This document shows positions 8,700 through 17,668 of a stretch of 64,000 nucleotides of DNA, piece after piece. Both the position numbers and the translations under genes were made by a program. Within the stretch, counting starts at the first letter, position 1; each line of letters begins with the position of its first letter. The stretch is from Pseudomonas mosselii (GTDB lineage Bacteria > Pseudomonadota > Gammaproteobacteria > Pseudomonadales > Pseudomonadaceae), in assembly GCF_003205295.1 (NCBI RefSeq), contig NZ_QJRP01000001.1, forward strand, positions 1-64,000, written 5' to 3'. Below the pieces are notes generated by a model. It did no database searches and had not been told where the DNA came from. It saw only the letters and a list, made by a program, of their open reading frames with translations.

Positions 8700-10949
8700 T
8701 CAGGAATGCGGTTGGTGGCGAGGAAGGGTGAAATGGAAGCTGGCGCCCTGGCCGACCTGGCCTTCAGCCCAGACCCGGCCGTCGTGGCGCTCGATGATGC
8801 GACGCACGCTGGCCAGGCCGATGCCGGTCCCTTCGAACTCTTCCATGCGATGCAGGCGCTGGAACACACCGAACAGCTTGTTGGCATAGGCCATGTCGAA
8901 GCCCACGCCGTTGTCGCGCACGTACACCTCGGTCTCCTGTTCGTGCTGCACGGCGCCGACTTCGATTCGCGCGGGGCGGCGCCCACGGCTGTACTTGATG
9001 GCATTGGCGATGAGATTGTGCAGGGCCATGTTGATGAACGCCGGATCCGCGATGACTTTGGGCAGGGGGGCGACTATCCAGATGATTTCGCGCTCCTGGT
9101 AATCGGGCTCGAACTCCTGGCGGATGGTATCGACCAGGGTGTTGAGGTCGACGTCCGCCAGGCGCAGCGCCGAGCGTCCCATTTGTGAGAAGTTTAGAAG
9201 GTTGTCCACCAGTGAGCCGGCAAAATGTGCGGCCTCATCGATGTGGGACAGAAAGCGTCGACCGCGTTCGCTCAGGTGTTCGCCCTCGATCTCGCCCAGC
9301 AGCTCGGTATAGCCGGCGATGTGCCGCAACGGTGCGCGCAGGTCGTGGGAGACGCTATAGGAGAAGGCTTCGAGTTCCTTGTTGGAGCGCTTGAGCTCTC
9401 CGGCCAGTTGCGCGAGCTCCTCGGCCTTGCGCAGGACGATGCCCAGCACGGCCATGCGCAGTTCGAGCACGCCATCGACGACGAGGGCACTCCAGGGGGC
9501 GCTGAAACCACGCACTTCCTCCTGCCAGCGTTCGAAGCTGTGGCGTGGATTGAGGTGTCCCTGGGGGCTGATCGCCTTGTCCGGCCGTCCAGCCCAGTTG
9601 ACCAGGCGGGCTTGCTCGGGGCGAAACCACACCAGGTAATGCGAGTGCAGCTGCGAGATGGCAACGGCCAGTACTCCGCCGACACAGCTGGCGAGCTCCG
9701 GCAGTGCTTCGATGTCACGACTCACGTTGTCGGTATGGAACACCACCTCTTCGCCGCGTTGGCCCAGCCAGTGCACCAGGGCGTTGACCTGCGCCGCCGA
9801 CGGCGTGTCTGCGACCAGGTCGCAGCGCTCGGCGCTGATGATGGCCGCGCCACTGGCCCCGGCGAAGGCCAGCAGCACCTCGGGCTGGTCGAGCAGGCCC
9901 TCGCTCACGCTGTCACGATCGGCCATCGCCGCCAGCATGCGTACGATGCGCTCACGCAGCTCGAGCAGGGTGCGGGTGCGGTCGTGGGATTCGCGCGACT
10001 CGATCTGCAGCGACAGGACACTGGCAAGCAATTCGCATGCGGTGCGCGTCTGGAAGTCCACCGGCCGGGGGCGCTCGTGGTGGCAGGACACCAGCCCCCA
10101 TAGCTGACCGTCGACCACGATGGACAGCGACATGGAGGCCAGGGTGCCCATGTTACGCATGTATTGCAGATGCACGGGCGACACGCTGCGCAGGGCCGCG
10201 AAGCTCATGTCCAGCGGCTTGCCGGTCATCGGGTTCAACGGCGGCAGCAAGGGAGAGGGCTGATAGTCGGCATCCTCGATCAGGCGGATGCGATTGACCC
10301 GGTACAACTCCCGGGCCTGGCGAGGGATGTCGGACGCAGGGAAACTCAACCCCAGATAGCTTGGATAGCCAGGGTCGGCCTCTTCGGCCAATACCGTGCC
10401 GTTGCCCTCGGAATCGAAACTGTAGGCCTTGACCCGTCCGAAGCCGGTGATGCGCTTGATCTGCCGCACCGAATGCTGCAGCAGTTCCTCGACGCTGGTG
10501 GCTTTATGCAAGGTGCTGACGAAAGCGCGCACCAGCGGATAGTAGTCTCCCTGATAAACGCCTTCGGACTTATGGCTCGATTCGAATTCGAGAATCAGCA
10601 CCTGATCATGCCGATGGGCGAGCACGCGCAGCAACGACTGGTTGGGTGCGTCCTGGCGCAAGCGCACATCGCCGATATGAAAAGGGAAGACGTCTCCTTG
10701 CGGCAGGTAGCCCAGCTGGTCGCACAGGTCGAAGTCAGCGCTGACCAGGTCCGGGAAGGCCTGGCCGAGCAGTTCGCCTGCGGGTATGCCGAACCATCGC
10801 TCGGCGTTCTCGCTGGCCTGCAGCACGCGTAACGTGCTTTCGTCGACAGTCAGCAGGAAACCCTGGGGCTGAATGCTGCCCGGAACCTGGATCGGCTCCT
10901 GGGCGCAGCGCTCGATCGCCTGGTCGAGCGGGGTCTGGTCGGTCGTCAC
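8700..10949 (-). CDS. bphP: Bacteriophytochrome histidine kinase
   Basis: A 749-residue red/far-red photoreceptor kinase. The biliverdin-binding Cys is at residue 15 in ERCAQEPIQVPGSIQP, before the PAS-like domain. The GAF domain carries the conserved FPASDIPRQARELY motif, and the PHY domain carries the PRxSF tongue motif (NPRHSF). The kinase H-box is SYSVSHDLRAPLRH, followed by a HATPase with NLIANAIKYS and DNGVGFD. The frame extends upstream to an ATG at 10979, but the GTG at 10949 has a good ribosome site (aggaga) and is preferred. It is the first gene of the operon. No heme oxygenase gene to make biliverdin is adjacent. Confidence 0.93.
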   Translation of the reverse strand: MTTDQTPLDQAIERCAQEPIQVPGSIQPQGFLLTVDESTLRVLQASENAERWFGIPAGELLGQAFPDLVSADFDLCDQLGYLPQGDVFPFHIGDVRLRQDAPNQSLLRVLAHRHDQVLILEFESSHKSEGVYQGDYYPLVRAFVSTLHKATSVEELLQHSVRQIKRITGFGRVKAYSFDSEGNGTVLAEEADPGYPSYLGLSFPASDIPRQARELYRVNRIRLIEDADYQPSPLLPPLNPMTGKPLDMSFAALRSVSPVHLQYMRNMGTLASMSLSIVVDGQLWGLVSCHHERPRPVDFQTRTACELLASVLSLQIESRESHDRTRTLLELRERIVRMLAAMADRDSVSEGLLDQPEVLLAFAGASGAAIISAERCDLVADTPSAAQVNALVHWLGQRGEEVVFHTDNVSRDIEALPELASCVGGVLAVAISQLHSHYLVWFRPEQARLVNWAGRPDKAISPQGHLNPRHSFERWQEEVRGFSAPWSALVVDGVLELRMAVLGIVLRKAEELAQLAGELKRSNKELEAFSYSVSHDLRAPLRHIAGYTELLGEIEGEHLSERGRRFLSHIDEAAHFAGSLVDNLLNFSQMGRSALRLADVDLNTLVDTIRQEFEPDYQEREIIWIVAPLPKVIADPAFINMALHNLIANAIKYSRGRRPARIEVGAVQHEQETEVYVRDNGVGFDMAYANKLFGVFQRLHRMEEFEGTGIGLASVRRIIERHDGRVWAEGQVGQGASFHFTLPRHQPHS

Positions 10950-11272
10950 GGGACTCTCCTGTAGGTTCCGTCCACGCATGAGTCATGCGTTAGCACAGGA
11001 TATTGCGGATGAACGGTACCAGAATGGTGGCCGCCATGTCGGAATCTGAACTTTGGAAAGTTGGCGGGCGCCGAGGTTTCGTTCCAGGCCGGAAAATTTC
11101 ATTCTGGAGCCTGCCGGCGATGGGCTGCTTGGCAGCCCCGGTCACGCAAACCGGCAAGCACAACCCCAGCCCTGCCATTTTCATTAATGCCAAAGAGGGG
11201 TAGGCCTTATCCGGCCCGGATCCAATCGCGCTGCTACGCTCAAGCTCAACCCATACGCACAAGGATCGACCG
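10950..11272. other. Intergenic region between bphP and the pilus operon
   Basis: A divergent spacer of about 320 bases that should contain the promoters of bphP (minus) and of the pilus operon (plus). I see no repeat, RNA gene or clear regulator site. Short open frames here lack ribosome sites and family features. Confidence 0.5.
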
Positions 11273-11800
11273 GTGACGGAGCGCTTGGTGGCCCTGCTGT
11301 TGGGCCTGTGGTTGAGTGGCAACGCCATGGCAGCGGATTTTCTCGTCGAAGTGCAGGTGCGCGTGCAGCGCGGTTGCATGCTGGTCAACCAGCAGCGCGA
11401 CGCCGGCCCGCAGGCGCTGGGGCGTATCGACCTGGGCAGCGTGGCGCGCCTGGACGGCCCGGGCGCGCCGGCCAGTGGCGTGCTGATCGCCCAACGCCCG
11501 CCGCGCCTGGAGTGCAACCCGGACACCCCGTACCAGGTGCGTGTCGATGGCGGCCAGCACGGCGGTGTCGGCGAAGTGCGCTACCTCGCAAGTCCCGATG
11601 CCCAGGCCCGACCGATTCCCTACCGCCTGTACCGTGATGCCGCCTGGCGCCAGCCGCTGGCGGTGGACGTGGCGCAATCGGCGCGGGTGCCGGACAGCGG
11701 TTCGGCGGAGCTGCCCCTCTACGCACGGATCGACAAGCTGGCCTGGGCGCCCCGCGCCGGGCTGTACGCCGACCTGCTCAAAGTCACGGTCACCTGGTAG
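11273..11800 (+). CDS. Spore coat U-domain pilin subunit 1 (Csu-type)
   Basis: A 175-residue secreted subunit of a Csu-type chaperone-usher pilus. The signal peptide ends at NAMAAD (residue about 21). Two cysteines and the C-terminal strand pattern (GLYADLLKVTVTW) are those of the SCPU family, whose last strand is donated or capped by the chaperone. It starts at GTG, with aaggat upstream. It is the first gene of a six-gene operon with tight spacing. Which subunit forms the main shaft cannot be told from sequence alone. Confidence 0.87.
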   Translation: MTERLVALLLGLWLSGNAMAADFLVEVQVRVQRGCMLVNQQRDAGPQALGRIDLGSVARLDGPGAPASGVLIAQRPPRLECNPDTPYQVRVDGGQHGGVGEVRYLASPDAQARPIPYRLYRDAAWRQPLAVDVAQSARVPDSGSAELPLYARIDKLAWAPRAGLYADLLKVTVTW

Positions 11801-11809
11801 GGAGGCTTC

Positions 11810-12358
11810 ATGCTCATGGATGTGTTGCACCGTGGATCGATTTTGCTGCTTACCCTCGGCCCGCTGCTGTTGCCCAGTGGCGCGGCCCACGGCACCACCA
11901 GCGGCTTCATCCAGGCGCGCCTGGTGATCAGCGCCGCCTGCGAGATCAGCAGCGACCCGCAACCGGCCACGCTGGGCAACCCCGGCCTGATGGATTTCGG
12001 TGCGCGTGGGCCGACTTGGGACCGGCCGTTGACCAGCCGGGTCGACGAGGCCGGCGGCGAGGGTAGCCTGCAGATCAGTTGCTCGCCGCAGGTGCGCGCT
12101 TTCAGCGTACGCATCAATGGCGGACAGAACGGCAGCGACGGCGTTCGCCGCCTGAGCAACGGTCGTGAGCTCATTCCCTACCAACTGGCCATAGACCCGG
12201 GCGGCAACAGCCGCTACGGCATCGGCCAGGCCCGTACCTTCACCATCAGTGGCACCCAACAGGTGCCTGTGCCCATCTACGGCGTGGTGGTCGCGCAGCC
12301 TCACGCGCTGCCCGCCGGGCTGTATCGCGACACCCTCAGGGTGACCCTGGACTGGTAA
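11810..12358 (+). CDS. Spore coat U-domain pilin subunit 2
   Basis: A 182-residue SCPU-domain protein with a signal peptide ending around SGAAHG. It has paired cysteines (near 44 and 90), the INGGQNGSDGVRRL loop shared with the other subunits, and the C-terminal LPAGLYRDTLRVTLDW strand. The ribosome site ggagg lies 5 bases before the ATG at 11810; a second ATG two codons later is possible. Only 9 bases separate it from the previous stop. Confidence 0.87.
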   Translation: MLMDVLHRGSILLLTLGPLLLPSGAAHGTTSGFIQARLVISAACEISSDPQPATLGNPGLMDFGARGPTWDRPLTSRVDEAGGEGSLQISCSPQVRAFSVRINGGQNGSDGVRRLSNGRELIPYQLAIDPGGNSRYGIGQARTFTISGTQQVPVPIYGVVVAQPHALPAGLYRDTLRVTLDW

Positions 12359-12375
12359 CACGCAAGGAGATTCCG

Positions 12376-12909
12376 ATGCCCAAGCACCTCACCCGCTGCA
12401 TCTTCGCCGGCCTTGGCCTGGCCCTGGCCGCCCAGGCCCAGGCCGCCACCGTGACCGGCACCATCAGCTCGACCCTGACGCTGACCGCCGCCTGCCAGGT
12501 CAACGGCAGCGGCGGCACCTCGGGGCTCAACTTCGGCAGCCTCAACTTCGGCACCCAGGATTCGCTGTTCACCACCGCCAATGGCCAGGTGCTCGGCGGC
12601 GGTGGCGGGGCCATGAGCATTCTCTGCTCGGCAGGCACGGTGCCGACGATCAAGGTGCGTGCCGGTACCCATGACTCGCAGTCCGCCGGCGGGACCCGGG
12701 CACTGGCCGATGGCGCGGGCAATTTCGTGCCCTACGACTTCTACACCGACGCCGGGCACACTCAGTTGCTGGCGATCGACGGCACCATCACCCTGCCGAC
12801 CAGCACCGGCGTGGCCCAGACCGTCAACCTGTACGGCCAGGCCCGTGGCAAGGCGGGCCTGCCGGCCGGGGTGTACACCGACACGGTGGCGGTCGAGCTG
12901 AGTTTCTGA
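12376..12909 (+). CDS. Spore coat U-domain pilin subunit 3
   Basis: A 177-residue SCPU-domain protein. The signal peptide is cleaved at AQAQAAT (residue about 24). The mature part is rich in Gly, Thr and Ser and ends LPAGVYTDTVAVELSF. The ribosome site aaggaga lies upstream of the ATG. Its low-charge, Gly/Thr-rich mature sequence resembles CsuA/B-type shaft subunits, but that role is an inference. Confidence 0.87.
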   Translation: MPKHLTRCIFAGLGLALAAQAQAATVTGTISSTLTLTAACQVNGSGGTSGLNFGSLNFGTQDSLFTTANGQVLGGGGGAMSILCSAGTVPTIKVRAGTHDSQSAGGTRALADGAGNFVPYDFYTDAGHTQLLAIDGTITLPTSTGVAQTVNLYGQARGKAGLPAGVYTDTVAVELSF

Positions 12910-12912
12910 GCC

Positions 12913-13416
12913 ATGCCGGGCACGGCGCGGCTGCTGGCCGTCGGGCTGTGCCTGGCGCTGACCCAGGGTGCCCACGCGGTCACCACCAGCACCTTCCAGG
13001 TGACGGCGCAGATCGTCGCCGGCTGCCTGGTGGTCGGCGGCGTGACCGCCTATGGCGTGCTCGACTACGGCACCAGCTCGGCGCTGTCCACCGCCACCTT
13101 GAGCACTTCGCTCGGCGGCAGCACGGTGACTTTCCAGTGCACCCCCGGCGTGGCCCTGAGCATGAGCCTGGACGGTGGCCAGAACAGCGCCAGCGGCATG
13201 CGCAACCTCAAGCGTTCGGGGGGGACACAGCTGCTGGCCTACCAGCTGTACCGCGACGCCGCGTTCAGCCAGAGCCTGGGCATCGGCAGCAGCGTGGCGG
13301 TGAGCTACAGCGACCCGACGGCGATCAAGCTGCCGGTCTATGGCCGTACCACCCTGACCGGCACCCTGCCGGCCGGGACCTACACCGATGTCGTGCAAGT
13401 GACGGTGACCTGGTGA
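12913..13416 (+). CDS. Spore coat U-domain pilin subunit 4
   Basis: A 167-residue SCPU-domain protein with a signal peptide ending THG/GAHA around residue 22. It has two cysteines, the SLDGGQNSASGMRNLK loop and the C-terminal LPAGTYTDVVQVTVTW strand. It starts only 4 bases after the preceding stop, so it is probably translationally coupled. Confidence 0.87.
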   Translation: MPGTARLLAVGLCLALTQGAHAVTTSTFQVTAQIVAGCLVVGGVTAYGVLDYGTSSALSTATLSTSLGGSTVTFQCTPGVALSMSLDGGQNSASGMRNLKRSGGTQLLAYQLYRDAAFSQSLGIGSSVAVSYSDPTAIKLPVYGRTTLTGTLPAGTYTDVVQVTVTW

Positions 13417-13450
13417 CAGGCCGCCGCGGATAACCGAGAAGGAGAGGGGC

Positions 13451-14230
13451 ATGGGGGCAGGCGCGAAACGGGCGCGTGGGATCATCGGACTGCTGCTGTT
13501 GGCCAGCTGCGCATCGGCCTTGGCGGCCACTTCGGTGCTGATCTGGCCGATCGACCCGGTGCTGGAGGCCGACCAGAAGGCCGGCGCACTGTGGCTGGAG
13601 AACCGTGGCTCGGCGCCGACCAGCCTGCAGGTGCGGGTGTTCGCCTGGCGCCAGGGCGAGTACCAGGAGCAGTTCCAGGCGCAGCGCGAGATCATCGGCA
13701 GCCCGCCGGTGGCCAATATCCCGCCGGGGCAGAAGCAGTTGATCCGCCTGACCCGCACCGGCAGCTCGCCCGCAGGCCAGGAACAGGCCTACCGCATCAT
13801 CATCGACGAGATTCCTTCGCCGCTGCCGGCCGATGCCGCCAGCGAAGGGCCGAAGGCGGCGATCCGCCTGCAGATGCGCTACTCGGTGCCGCTGTTCGTC
13901 TACGGCGAGGGGCTGTGGGGCAAGCCCGACCCTGAAGGCAAGCGCAGCGCCGAGGGCGTGGGCAAGCCGCAGTTGAGCTGGCGCGCGGTGAGCGTGCAGG
14001 GCAAGCCCTATGTCGAGCTGCGCAACACGGGGCCGGTGCATGCGCGGTTGACCGATGTGGTGCTGCAGCAGGCCGGCCAGGACCGGCCGCTGGTCGAGGG
14101 GCTGCTCGGCTACGTGCTGCCCGGCGCCAGCATGCGTTGGCCGGCACCGGCCACGCCGGGCGCGGCCAGCGTGCTCAAGGGACGGGTCAACGGCCAGGAG
14201 GTGGCACAGGCCATCAAACAGGGGCAATGA
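13451..14230 (+). CDS. Periplasmic pilus chaperone (Csu-type)
   Basis: A 259-residue PapD-like chaperone that folds SCPU subunits in the periplasm and delivers them to the usher. The signal peptide runs to about residue 25. The N-terminal Ig-like domain has LIWPIDPVLEADQKAGALWLEN, and the G1/F1 region has ANIPPGQKQLIRLTR. The second domain contains VELRNTGPVHARLTDV. The ribosome site aaggagagg is strong. It sits between the subunits and the usher, as in csu operons. Confidence 0.9.
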   Translation: MGAGAKRARGIIGLLLLASCASALAATSVLIWPIDPVLEADQKAGALWLENRGSAPTSLQVRVFAWRQGEYQEQFQAQREIIGSPPVANIPPGQKQLIRLTRTGSSPAGQEQAYRIIIDEIPSPLPADAASEGPKAAIRLQMRYSVPLFVYGEGLWGKPDPEGKRSAEGVGKPQLSWRAVSVQGKPYVELRNTGPVHARLTDVVLQQAGQDRPLVEGLLGYVLPGASMRWPAPATPGAASVLKGRVNGQEVAQAIKQGQ

Positions 14231-14289
14231 GCCGCGCTTGAACGGATCACAGGGGCCAGGGAGGACCCGGTAATGGTTGGAAATCGTGT

Positions 14290-16556
14290 GTGAGCTGGGT
14301 GCGGGTGGCAACGCACCGGTTGTGGCTGGGCCTGGCGGTGCTGGGGCCCGGCCTGGGCGTGGCCGACGACCTGCCGCCGCCACCCTCGGAACATGCCGCC
14401 ATCGCCGACGCCACGCTGTACCTCGACCTGCTGGTGAACCAGGTGGCCAAGGCTGAGCTGGTGCCGGTGCAGCAGCGCGCCGGGCGCCTGTACCTGGCCA
14501 GCGAGGTGTTGCGCGAGGCGGGCGTCAGGCTGCCGGGCCAGCCCCAGGGCGAAGTGGCCCTGGACGAGATCCCCGGCCTGCACAGCGACTACGACAGCCA
14601 GAACCAGCGCCTGCTGCTGCAGGTGCCGCCGGCCTGGCTGCCCGACCAGCAGGTCGGCGAGCGCAACCTGTACCCGGCCAGCGACGCCCGCAGCAGCTTC
14701 GGCGCCTTGCTCAACTACGACGCCTATCTCAACGACACCGATGAGGGCGGCAGCTACCTGGCCGCCTGGAACGAGCTGCGCCTGTTCGACGACTGGGGCA
14801 CCTTCTCCACCACCGGGCAGTGGCGCCAGTCGTTCAATGGCGCCCAGGCCCAGGGACGCCAAGGTTTCCTGCGCTACGACACCACCTTTCGCCACACCGA
14901 CGAGCAGCGCCTGCTCACCTATGAGGCAGGCGACCTGGTGACCGGTGCGCTGCCCTGGACCACCTCGGTGCGCGTGGGCGGCCTGCAACTGTCTCGCGAC
15001 TTCGGCGCCCGTCCCGACCTGGTCACCTATCCGCTGCCGGCCTTTGCCGGCGAAGCTGCCGTGCCGACCTCGCTGGATCTGTTCATCAACGGCTACAAGA
15101 GCAGCAGCACCGAGCTGCAGCCCGGCCCCTATACCCTGACCAACGTGCCGTTCATCAACGGTGCCGGCGAAGCGGTGGTGGTGACCACCGACGCCCTCGG
15201 CCGGCAGGTGTCGACCACCTTGCCGTTCTATGTCACCAGCAGCCTGCTGGCCAAGGGGCTGTCGGACTTCTCGGTGGCCGTCGGCAGCCTGCGCCGCGAC
15301 TACGCCGTGCGCGATTTCGCCTATGGCCCGGGCGTGGCCTCGGCGACCTTGCGTCACGGGGTGTCCGACTACTTCACCCTGGAAACCCATGCCGAGAGCG
15401 CCGAGTCGATGATGCTCGGCGGCCTGGGCGGCAACCTGCGCCTGGGCACCTTCGGCGTGCTCAATGCGGCCGTTGCCCAGAGCCGCTTCGAAGGCGATAC
15501 AGGCCAGCAGGTGGCGCTGGGCTACCAGTACAACAGCCGGCGTATCGGCTTCAACTACCAGCGCGTGCAGCGCCACGGCGACTACGCCGACCTGTCGCTG
15601 GTCGACAGCCCCTTCACCCGTCTGAGCCAGCGCAGCGAGCAGGCCACACTGAGCCTCAACCTGGACCGCTACGGCAGCCTCGGCGCCGGCTACTTCGACG
15701 TGCGCGCCGGTGACGGCACGCGCACGCGCCTGATCAACCTGAGCTGGAGCAAGCCGCTGTGGCGCAACAGCAGCCTGTACCTGTCGGCCAACCGCGAGGT
15801 CGGTGATAGCCAGTGGGCGGTGCAGGCGCAGCTGGTGATCCCCTTCGACCTGCGCGGCACCCTGGCCTTCAGCGCCGAGCGCAGCAAGGACGGCCAGGAC
15901 CTGCAGCGGGTCAACTACAGCCAGGCGGTGCCGGTGGGCGGTGGGGTGGGCTACAACCTGGGCTACGCCACTGGCGGCAATCGCGACGACTACCGCCAGG
16001 CCGACCTGACCTGGCGCCTGCAGTCGGTGCAGCTGCAGGTAGGCGCCTACGGCAGCAGCGGCGAGATGACCCGCTGGGCCGACGCCAGCGGCTCGCTGGT
16101 GCTGATGGACGCGGGCTTGTTCGCCGCCAACCGGATCGACGACGCTTTCGTGGTGGTCAGCGCCAGCGGCTACGCTGACGTGCCGGTGCGCTACGAAAAC
16201 CAGCAGATCGGCCGCACCGACCGCAACGGCCACCTGCTGGTGCCGTACAGCAGCGGCTACTACCGCGGCAAGTACGAGATCGACCCGATGGACCTGCCCG
16301 CCGATGTGCTGGCGCCGCAGGTGGAGCAGCGCGTGGCGGTGCGTCGTGGCAGTGGCTACTTGCTGGAGTTCCCGCTCCAGCGTGTGCTGGCGGCGAGGCG
16401 GTGGTGGGTTGGGATGGGCTGGTCTACCTGGAGAACCTGGCGCCACACAACCGCCTGCAGGTGGACAAGGCCGATGGCGGCCAGTGCCAGGTAGCCTTCG
16501 ACCTGCCTGAAGGGCAGGGCCCGATCCCGCTGATCGGCCCGTTGGTGTGCCGATGA
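14290..16556 (+). pseudogene. Pilus usher with a 3' frameshift (Csu-type)
   Basis: An outer-membrane usher of the FimD/CsuD kind. The frame from 14290 gives 734 residues: signal peptide, N-terminal domain (ATLYLDLLVNQ), beta-barrel with plug, and C-terminal domains. The last 30-odd residues of this frame are Trp/Arg-rich nonsense ending at 16494. Another frame opens around 16390 and encodes a typical usher end (AVVGWDGLVYLENLAP ... GPIPLIGPLVCR), stopping at 16556. There its TGA overlaps the adhesin ATG, as expected for an intact operon. The join lacks the residues that usually link FPLxRV to VGWDG, so a deletion of a length not divisible by three is likely. The start is also odd: an ATG at 14273 with a good ribosome site reads only six codons. 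Confidence 0.8.
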
Positions 16557-17521
16557 ACCGGCTGGCCAGCGGTTGCCTGGCGGGGCTGCTGTCGCTGCCG
16601 GGGACCGCCTGGGCATTGTGCTCGGCGGTGGCCACCGCGCCGGCGGCGTTCGGGTCGGTCAACTCGACGCTGGTGCGCACCACGGTGCAGAGCGCTTCGA
16701 GCACCAACGCCGGCCTGCAATGCACCGGTTCGCTGTTGTCGTTGCTGGTCAGCAGCGACCATTTCTATGCCACCATCACCTCTTCCAGCAGCGGCCTGGT
16801 GGGGCCGACCGGCGATGTGATCCCCTATACGATCTACGCCAACAACACCACCAGTTACCCTATCAGCCGGGGCGTGCAGTTCGACTTTGCCCGCAATGGC
16901 ATCATCGACGCACTGGGCCTGCTCAACGGCACCACGCCCAAGACCGTGCCGTTGTACCTGAAGACCGTGGTCGGTGCCAACGTCGCCGCCGGGCTGTACC
17001 AGGAAACCCTGAATATCGCCTGGAGCTGGAACTACTGTTCGGGTATCGGTATCGGTGCCATCTGCCTGGGCCGCGACATCGGCAGCGGCAACCAGACCCT
17101 GCTGGTCAGCCTCACGGTGACCAATGATTGCCAGATCACCACGCCCAACATCAGCTTCGCCAGCGCGCCGGTGGTGGCCGGGTTCGGCACGGTGAACCAG
17201 AGCGTAAGCGTGTCGTGCACCAAGGGCAGCAACTACACGGTGGGGCTGGATGACGGGCAGAATGTCTCGGGCGGGCGCCGGCGGATGAAGTCCAGCGCCA
17301 ACAACTACCTGGCCTACGACATCTTCAAGAGTGCCGGCGTGGTGCGCTGGGGCTCGGTGGGCGCGGCGCGGCGCTCGAGCAGCGATGCCGAGGTGAACCC
17401 CGGGGCGGGGACCGGGACGGGGAGCCAGGTGTTCAACTACAACGCCAAGGTATACACCGACCAGGCCACACCGCCGGCGGCGACCTATACCGACAGTGTG
17501 ATTCTGGATGTGCAGTTCTGA
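16553..17521 (+). CDS. Pilus tip adhesin with two spore coat U domains (CsuE-like)
   Basis: A 322-residue secreted protein, last in the pilus operon. The signal peptide is cleaved after TAWA (residue about 20). Two SCPU domains are seen: residues 21-160 and 185-322, the second with the VGLDDGQNVSGGRRRMKSS loop and the C-terminal YTDSVILDVQF strand. Two-domain SCPU proteins at the operon end act as tip adhesins in Csu pili. The ATG at 16553 overlaps the restored usher stop (ATGA) and is preferred over the in-frame GTG at 16547. Confidence 0.87.
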   Translation: MNRLASGCLAGLLSLPGTAWALCSAVATAPAAFGSVNSTLVRTTVQSASSTNAGLQCTGSLLSLLVSSDHFYATITSSSSGLVGPTGDVIPYTIYANNTTSYPISRGVQFDFARNGIIDALGLLNGTTPKTVPLYLKTVVGANVAAGLYQETLNIAWSWNYCSGIGIGAICLGRDIGSGNQTLLVSLTVTNDCQITTPNISFASAPVVAGFGTVNQSVSVSCTKGSNYTVGLDDGQNVSGGRRRMKSSANNYLAYDIFKSAGVVRWGSVGAARRSSSDAEVNPGAGTGTGSQVFNYNAKVYTDQATPPAATYTDSVILDVQF

Positions 17522-17533
17522 GTGACGCTACAC

Positions 17534-17656
17534 CTGTGGGAGCGGCCTTGTGTCGCGAAAGGGGCGCGGAGCGCCCCCAGGATCTCAGCGTTGATGCAAA
17601 GATTCCGGGGGCGCGCCGGATTCTAGAAATTGAGCAAGACAGTTGCTCCCACAATG
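17534..17656. repeat. REP pair (right arm degenerate)
   Basis: Left arm ctgtgggagcggccttgtg, and a weaker inverse arm ending ttgctcccacaa. It fills the space between the convergent adhesin and carboxypeptidase genes. Confidence 0.75.
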
Positions 17657-17668
17657 GGATCGCGTTGC

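Noticed and set aside
11003..11203. A 66-codon ORF upstream of the pilus operon
   Set aside because: No ribosome site, no family features, and it does not extend to the operon; chance frame.
14110..16725. An 871-codon open frame antisense to the usher
   Set aside because: Antisense shadow in a high-GC gene; composition typical of reversed coding sequence and no ribosome site.
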